NCBI GenBank assembly: GCA_003218345.1
Contig: QHNF01000018.1
Span: 580 to 9,604 of the forward strand
Direction: 5' to 3'
Origin: Verrucomicrobiota bacterium
GTDB lineage: Bacteria > Verrucomicrobiota > Verrucomicrobiia > Chthoniobacterales > UBA10450
Length of the DNA: 9,025 nt
The notes beneath the pieces are model-generated. The model searched no databases, had not been told where the DNA came from, and worked only from the letters and a program-made list of their open reading frames with translations. Positions 5,353 to 9,025 of this stretch are shown piece after piece. The position numbers and the translations under genes were made by a program. How positions within the stretch are numbered: position 1 is the first letter of the stretch; each line of letters begins with the position of its first letter.

Positions 5353-6234
5353 TTGAAAGACGTAGCTAGATTGACGGCCTATTTTGCCGCGACGATTCTC
5401 GTCGCAGCGCTCCTTGCGCCCTTGCTTTTTTGGTCGGCGCAATCGCTTGCCGGGCACGGCCTGTTTCCATCTCTCGCAAAATACGATTTCGAAACATTCT
5501 TTCATCGCGCCATCCTGGTTGCAGCGGCGCTTTTACTTTGGCCGTTTCTTCGCGTCAACCATGTGCGACGCATGGCTGACCTAGATCTTGGACCTAATCC
5601 ACGCTGGAGCCATCATCTCTTCGCCGGTGTTGTTATAGCGGCAGTTCCCCTGCTCTGCTGCGGCGCTTTGCTCATTGCATTTCATGTTTACTCGTTTCGG
5701 CACACGTTTGCCTGGCTGCGATTTGGGAAGATGCTTGTCGCTTCGATCACTGTTCCATTTATCGAAGAGGCGTTCTTTCGTGGCATCATTTTGGGCGTCT
5801 TACTAAGGACCGGCCGGAAGTATATGCCGATACTTTTGGTTTCGGCGATCTTTGCAGCAGCCCATTTCCTTAAGGCGCCAGAGCGGACTTCCGATATGGT
5901 AACATGGACCTCGGGCTTGAATTCGATTTACCATTCGCTTGGCCGGGTTGTGGATCCGATGATGCTGGCTTCCGCGTTTGCGACGTTATTTGTCATTGGC
6001 TGGATTCTCGCTGACGCACGTGTGCTTACTCGGTCTTTATGGCTATCGATTGGGCTGCACGCTGGCTGGATTTTTGGGAGCGGCACTTTTAGCCGGCTGG
6101 CACGTCAGCAAATTATTACCCTTCCCTGGTTGGGAAAGAATCTGCTGGAGGGAATTGTGCCGCTTGGCATTGCCGCCCTGACCTGGGTAATAATCCGAAT
6201 TTGGTTGAAATATGATCGCATTTCCGAAGTTTGA
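5353..6234 (+). CDS. CPBP family intramembrane glutamic endopeptidase
   Basis: A 293-residue polytopic membrane protein with about eight hydrophobic spans (for example 8-30, 52-66, 90-112, 127-138, 157-172, 203-220, 226-240, 265-284). The CPBP/Abi (Rce1-like) active-site signature is present: EEAFFRG (E138, E139, R143), a His at 171 in FAAAHF, and a second His at 236 in IGLHAGW, matching the family's EExxxR...H...H pattern. Relatives cleave prenylated or other membrane proteins or act in bacteriocin immunity; the substrate here is unknown. The start is uncertain: TTG 5353 is the first usable codon after an in-frame TGA at 5332, and TTG 5371 is the alternative; neither has a strong ribosome binding site. 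The 3' end overlaps comF by 23 bases, so it is first in the CPBP-comF-accD-folC operon. Confidence 0.9.
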   Translation: MKDVARLTAYFAATILVAALLAPLLFWSAQSLAGHGLFPSLAKYDFETFFHRAILVAAALLLWPFLRVNHVRRMADLDLGPNPRWSHHLFAGVVIAAVPLLCCGALLIAFHVYSFRHTFAWLRFGKMLVASITVPFIEEAFFRGIILGVLLRTGRKYMPILLVSAIFAAAHFLKAPERTSDMVTWTSGLNSIYHSLGRVVDPMMLASAFATLFVIGWILADARVLTRSLWLSIGLHAGWIFGSGTFSRLARQQIITLPWLGKNLLEGIVPLGIAALTWVIIRIWLKYDRISEV

Positions 6235-6940
6235 ATTCTTAGAAGCAGCCGCATCGCTTCTCTACCCGCCAGTATGCACAATCTGCGGGGGGAAGGTTCG
6301 ATCTGGCGAGTATCTGTGCGATCAGTGCGAAGCAAAGGCCGTGCGCATTGTTGCACCGTTTTGCCTCAAATGCTCCGAGCCGTTCGAAGGTGCTATTAGC
6401 ACCCCATTTACATGCGCCAACTGTGCCCATCGCACGATTTACTTTGATGCGGCCGTGGCAGCATACCGCGGCCGCGGAATCGTACGCCAAATCATTCACG
6501 ATTTTAAGTACAGGCGCCAAATTCACCTGCGCTATCTCGTGGCGCGCTGGCTCTGTGCGGCATTTGATGATGAACGGCTTCGCGGACAGCAATTCGACAT
6601 TCTTATCCCGGTGCCGTTGCATCCGGCCCGGCAACGGGAACGCGGATTCAATCAGGCCACCCTGCTCGCTGAGCTGCTAAGCAAGCAGATATCGATTCCA
6701 TTCAAGCCCTTACTCAAGCGCGTCCGATATACGACCACGCAAACTGCACTTGATCGCGCCGAGCGCATGGAAAATTTGCATAATGCATTTCGTTTACGAA
6801 AAAACATCACTGTGCAAGGTTTGCGCGTGTTGTTGATCGATGACGTTCTGACAACCGGTTCCACGCTGAGTGAGTGCGCGCGTATTTTGAAACGCGCGGG
6901 CGCGATCTCTGTTCATGCGGCCACAGCTGCACGCGCATAA
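6212..6940 (+). CDS. ComF family protein (amidophosphoribosyltransferase-like)
   Basis: A 242-residue ComF/GntX-type protein. The N-terminal part carries four CxxC pairs, C22-C25, C36-C39, C51-C54 and C68-C71, expected to bind zinc. The C-terminal half is a type I phosphoribosyltransferase domain: VPLHPARQRERGFNQA (134-149), TQTALDRAERMENLHNAF (176-193) and the PRPP loop LLIDDVLTTGSTLSEC (207-222). ComF proteins are needed for DNA uptake in naturally competent bacteria, where they link the import machinery to single-strand DNA handling, but they also occur in species never shown to be competent; the substrate is not settled. No other competence gene is in the window. The ATG at 6212 lies within the end of the protease gene, and accD starts five bases after the stop. 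Confidence 0.93.
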   Translation: MIAFPKFEFLEAAASLLYPPVCTICGGKVRSGEYLCDQCEAKAVRIVAPFCLKCSEPFEGAISTPFTCANCAHRTIYFDAAVAAYRGRGIVRQIIHDFKYRRQIHLRYLVARWLCAAFDDERLRGQQFDILIPVPLHPARQRERGFNQATLLAELLSKQISIPFKPLLKRVRYTTTQTALDRAERMENLHNAFRLRKNITVQGLRVLLIDDVLTTGSTLSECARILKRAGAISVHAATAARA

Positions 6941-6945
6941 GTACC

Positions 6946-7791
6946 ATGGCCATTTTCAAAAAACCGGCAATTAAAGCAGAAGGGGGAAGGAAAAAGGATA
7001 TTCCGCGCGGCCTTTTCCAGAAATGCCCCGGCTGTTCGGAAGTCGTGCCTGAAATCGAGCTTGCGCAAAATCAACGCGTCTGCCCGCGCTGTGATTATCA
7101 CTTTGCGCAACCGGCGAAGGAGCGGCTCCAGAATCTTCTCGACTCCGATAGCTTCGTGGAAATGGATGCCGACCTGAAGTCGGTGGACGTTTTGCGTTTT
7201 CAGGGAATGGCCGGGTACAAGGATCGCCTCAAAAATTATCAGCAAAACACCGGCCTCCTGGACGCTGTGATCAGTGGACATGGAATTCTTAACGGCTACA
7301 AAGTCGCAATCGCAGTGATGGATTTCGGTTTCCTGGCTGCGACGATGGGCTCGGTAGTAGGGGAGAAAATTACTCGCACGATTGAATTTGGGACCGCCGA
7401 GCGCTGCGCTATCATCATCGTTGCTGCGTCCGGCGGCGCTCGCATGTACGAAGGAATGTTGAGCTTGATGCAAATGGCGAAAACCAGCGGTGCGCTCGCG
7501 CGTCACGCAGAGGAACAGCTTCCTTACATTTCTGTTCTCACAAATCCCACCACCGCTGGCGTCATGGCCAGCTTCGCTTCGTTAGGCGACGTGATCATCG
7601 CTGAGCCCAAAAGCATGATCGGTTTCGCCGGACCGCGGGTCATCAAAGAAACGACTCATCAGGACTTGCCGGAAAAATTTCAAACCGCTGAATTTCTTCA
7701 GGAACATGGCTTGATCGACCTGATCGTGCATCGCAAAAAACTGCGCGAAGAAATCAGCCGATTGCTCGCTTATTTTTCTGTCGCCAAATGA
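6946..7791 (+). CDS. accD: Acetyl-CoA carboxylase carboxyltransferase subunit beta
   Basis: A 281-residue beta subunit of the carboxyltransferase that moves the carboxyl group from biotin on AccB to acetyl-CoA, giving malonyl-CoA for fatty acid synthesis. The N-terminal zinc ribbon has C27-C30 and C46-C49 (KCPGC and VCPRC). The crotonase-fold core shows MGSVVGEK (134-141), ASGGARM (161-167), SLMQMAKTS (173-181) and IGFAGPRVI (225-233). The E. coli MGGSMGS segment reads FLAATMGS here (129-136) and its PTMGG reads PTTAG (201-205), two Gly-to-Ala type changes. The ATG at 6946 was chosen because the protein starts with the usual short basic leader before the ribbon; the longer frame from 6874 reads through comF in another frame. 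It lies five bases after comF, without an obvious ribosome binding site, so reinitiation is likely. The alpha subunit gene is not in the window. Confidence 0.96.
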   Translation: MAIFKKPAIKAEGGRKKDIPRGLFQKCPGCSEVVPEIELAQNQRVCPRCDYHFAQPAKERLQNLLDSDSFVEMDADLKSVDVLRFQGMAGYKDRLKNYQQNTGLLDAVISGHGILNGYKVAIAVMDFGFLAATMGSVVGEKITRTIEFGTAERCAIIIVAASGGARMYEGMLSLMQMAKTSGALARHAEEQLPYISVLTNPTTAGVMASFASLGDVIIAEPKSMIGFAGPRVIKETTHQDLPEKFQTAEFLQEHGLIDLIVHRKKLREEISRLLAYFSVAK

Positions 7792-7804
7792 ACGCAGGCT
7801 CTCA

Positions 7805-9025
7805 GTGCGGCGACCTCCTTTGACATACAAAAAAGCGCTCGCCTGGCTCCATGGCCTTCAGCGCTTCGGGATCAAGCTCGGACTGGAAAATATTCAGCGG
7901 CTGATCGCCGAGTTATCAAGAAAAGGCGATCTCCAGATCGCCCTCGGCGGCTTGGAAACCGCCGCTCCGTGGAAAGTCTTCCACGTCGCCGGCACGAACG
8001 GTAAAGGTTCTGTGTGCGCCATGATCGACTCAATCCTGCGTGTGCAAGGATATCGCACAGGCCTGTTCACATCCCCTCACCTTGTCACATTTCGCGAACG
8101 TATTCGTGTAAGCGGCGAAATGATCTCCGAGGACGCCGTTGCCAAAGGCCTGACAGTAATTCGCGATCTGGTCACCGATTGGGAGCCGCACCCGACTTTT
8201 TTTGAAGTCACCACCGCGCTAGGCCTCAAACACTTTTCGGATGTCATGATCGATATCGCTGTTTTGGAAACCGGCCTTGGTGGTCGGTTCGATGCTACGA
8301 ACGCCGTCCGGCCAAGTGTCTCGGTCATCACGCCGATTGATTTCGATCACGAAAAATGGCTGGGCAGAACGATCTCCGAAATCACGTCTGAAAAAGCCGG
8401 TATTATTAAACCCAGAGTGCCTGTCGTATCTGCTGCGCAACGCGACGAAGCCGAAAAAGTAATTCGCACGCGTGCCACCGAGTGCGAAGCATCACTGGAA
8501 TTCGCGAGCAAGCCTTGCGACGACACGCCGATTTCTCTTCTGGGGTCTTATCAAAAGCAAAATGCTGCTCTCGCGATTGCTGCGCTTCGCGCGGCGAAGA
8601 TCCATATCGACGATTCGTCGATTGCACAGGGACTTGCCTCTATCGAATGGCCTGCCCGCTTTCAGAGGTGGGACGAGCGTACGGTCATCGATGGCGCACA
8701 TAATCCCGCTGCTGCGCGCGCGCTCGCGGAAACCTGGCGTGAAGTTTTCGGCGGCCAGCGCGCCACGCTGATTCTTGCGATCCTGTCCGATAAAAATCTA
8801 CGCGGAATCTGCGAAGCACTCGCGTCGATTAGCGAGTCCGTCCTGCTACCGAAAATTCGGAGCGAACGCGCGGCGGACCCCGAAGAGTTAGCGAGAACCT
8901 TATCCGCGATTACTCCATCACTCCCCCACTCCATCACTCCATCACTCGCTTTCGCGCTCGATCAAGCGCGCAAGCGACCGCAGCACATTCTCCTCACCGG
9001 CTCACTTCATTTCGCTGGCGAAGCG
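7805..9025 (+). CDS. folC: Folylpolyglutamate synthase / dihydrofolate synthase (3' end cut by window)
   Basis: 407 codons are present and the frame is open at the right edge. The ending LLTGSLHFAGEA matches the near-terminal GSL-x-x-x-GE of the family, so about 10-30 residues are missing. The enzyme adds glutamate to dihydropteroate and/or folates with ATP. Motifs: P-loop AGTNGKGS (62-69), TSPHL (89-93), ETGLGGRFDATN (155-166), DHEKWLG (181-187), EKAGIIKP (196-203) and DGAHNP (296-301). GTG 7805 is preferred (AGG seven bases upstream, 13 bases after the accD stop), with TTG 7820 as the alternative; a 12-codon frame from the ATGA at 7788 is not the gene. An octamer repeat encodes ITPSLPHSITPSL at 369-381 in the C-terminal domain. 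The accD-folC order is a recurrent gene pair in bacteria. Confidence 0.94.
   Translation, partial: MRRPPLTYKKALAWLHGLQRFGIKLGLENIQRLIAELSRKGDLQIALGGLETAAPWKVFHVAGTNGKGSVCAMIDSILRVQGYRTGLFTSPHLVTFRERIRVSGEMISEDAVAKGLTVIRDLVTDWEPHPTFFEVTTALGLKHFSDVMIDIAVLETGLGGRFDATNAVRPSVSVITPIDFDHEKWLGRTISEITSEKAGIIKPRVPVVSAAQRDEAEKVIRTRATECEASLEFASKPCDDTPISLLGSYQKQNAALAIAALRAAKIHIDDSSIAQGLASIEWPARFQRWDERTVIDGAHNPAAARALAETWREVFGGQRATLILAILSDKNLRGICEALASISESVLLPKIRSERAADPEELARTLSAITPSLPHSITPSLAFALDQARKRPQHILLTGSLHFAGEA
8912..8951 (+). repeat. Octamer tandem repeat ACTCCATC inside folC
   Basis: Five 8-base units in a row: ACTCCATC, ACTCCCCC, ACTCCATC, ACTCCATC, ACTCGCTT; three are exact and two are diverged. 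The unit length is not a multiple of three, so gain or loss of one unit would shift the folC frame, whereas three units (24 bp) keep it. The encoded residues (ITPSLPHSITPSL, 369-381) look like an insertion in a loop before the conserved ALDQAR helix. Confidence 0.85.

Noticed and set aside
6874..6945. Upstream extension of AccD
   Set aside because: It lies inside the comF coding region in another frame; ATG 6946 gives the normal AccD N-terminus.
6913..7506. 197-residue minus-strand frame opposite accD
   Set aside because: Pure antisense shadow of a firmly identified gene; composition is not protein-like and no motif is seen.
7788..7823. ATGA-coupled 12-codon frame at the accD stop
   Set aside because: It ends at a TGA after 11 residues and is out of frame with folC; perhaps a coupling device, but nothing supports a product.
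1..9025. CRISPR array, tRNA, rRNA, transposase, toxin-antitoxin or defence operon
   Set aside because: Looked for on both strands; no spaced repeats, cloverleaf, transposase motif or defence-type domain was found. The CPBP protease alone is not evidence of an abortive infection system.

Overview
The window looks like a chromosomal segment of a free-living Gram-negative bacterium of roughly 50-55% GC. The gene mix (BioA-TlyA-NadK on one strand; CPBP protease-ComF-AccD-FolC on the other), tiny dispersed paralogs, a long-armed hairpin repeat beside a gene start, and an ACTCCATC-type octamer repeat inside a reading frame remind me most of Verrucomicrobia (Chthoniobacterales/Spartobacteria relatives). 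That placement is inference from memory, not a search result.

Layout. Positions 1-2100 are a loosely packed, partly decayed accessory zone. The left edge holds the N-terminal part of a secreted protein on the minus strand, with a probable frameshift. A stretch of about 300 bases without a gene follows. Next come a small single-pass membrane protein carrying an in-frame 51-bp duplication, a small FHA-domain protein with a strong ribosome binding site, and three related minus-strand copies (two intact, one broken) of a very small protein with two CxxC pairs. A 28-bp repeat occurs once before the membrane-protein gene and once just after the FHA gene, which suggests this zone arose partly by segmental duplication.

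Positions 2102-4996 are a tight minus-strand operon, transcribed bioA, tlyA, nadK, with 23- and 25-base overlaps: biotin synthesis, rRNA 2'-O-methylation and NADP synthesis. Upstream of bioA lie a 53-bp interrupted inverted repeat and an 86-residue conserved-looking protein of unknown function. Only 26 bases separate that gene from the plus-strand operon at 5353-9025: CPBP-family intramembrane protease, ComF-type phosphoribosyltransferase, acetyl-CoA carboxylase carboxyltransferase beta subunit (accD) and folylpolyglutamate/dihydrofolate synthase (folC, cut by the right edge). Gaps there are -23, 5 and 13 bases.

Functionally the right-hand 7 kb is mostly housekeeping. BioA makes a precursor of biotin, the cofactor of the carboxylase to which AccD belongs, while NadK and FolC supply NADP and folate. 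The less described material is in the first 2.1 kb (the double-CxxC family, the duplicated membrane microprotein and the repeat pair) and in the hairpin and octamer repeats. I see no convincing defence system, transposase, CRISPR array, tRNA or rRNA.
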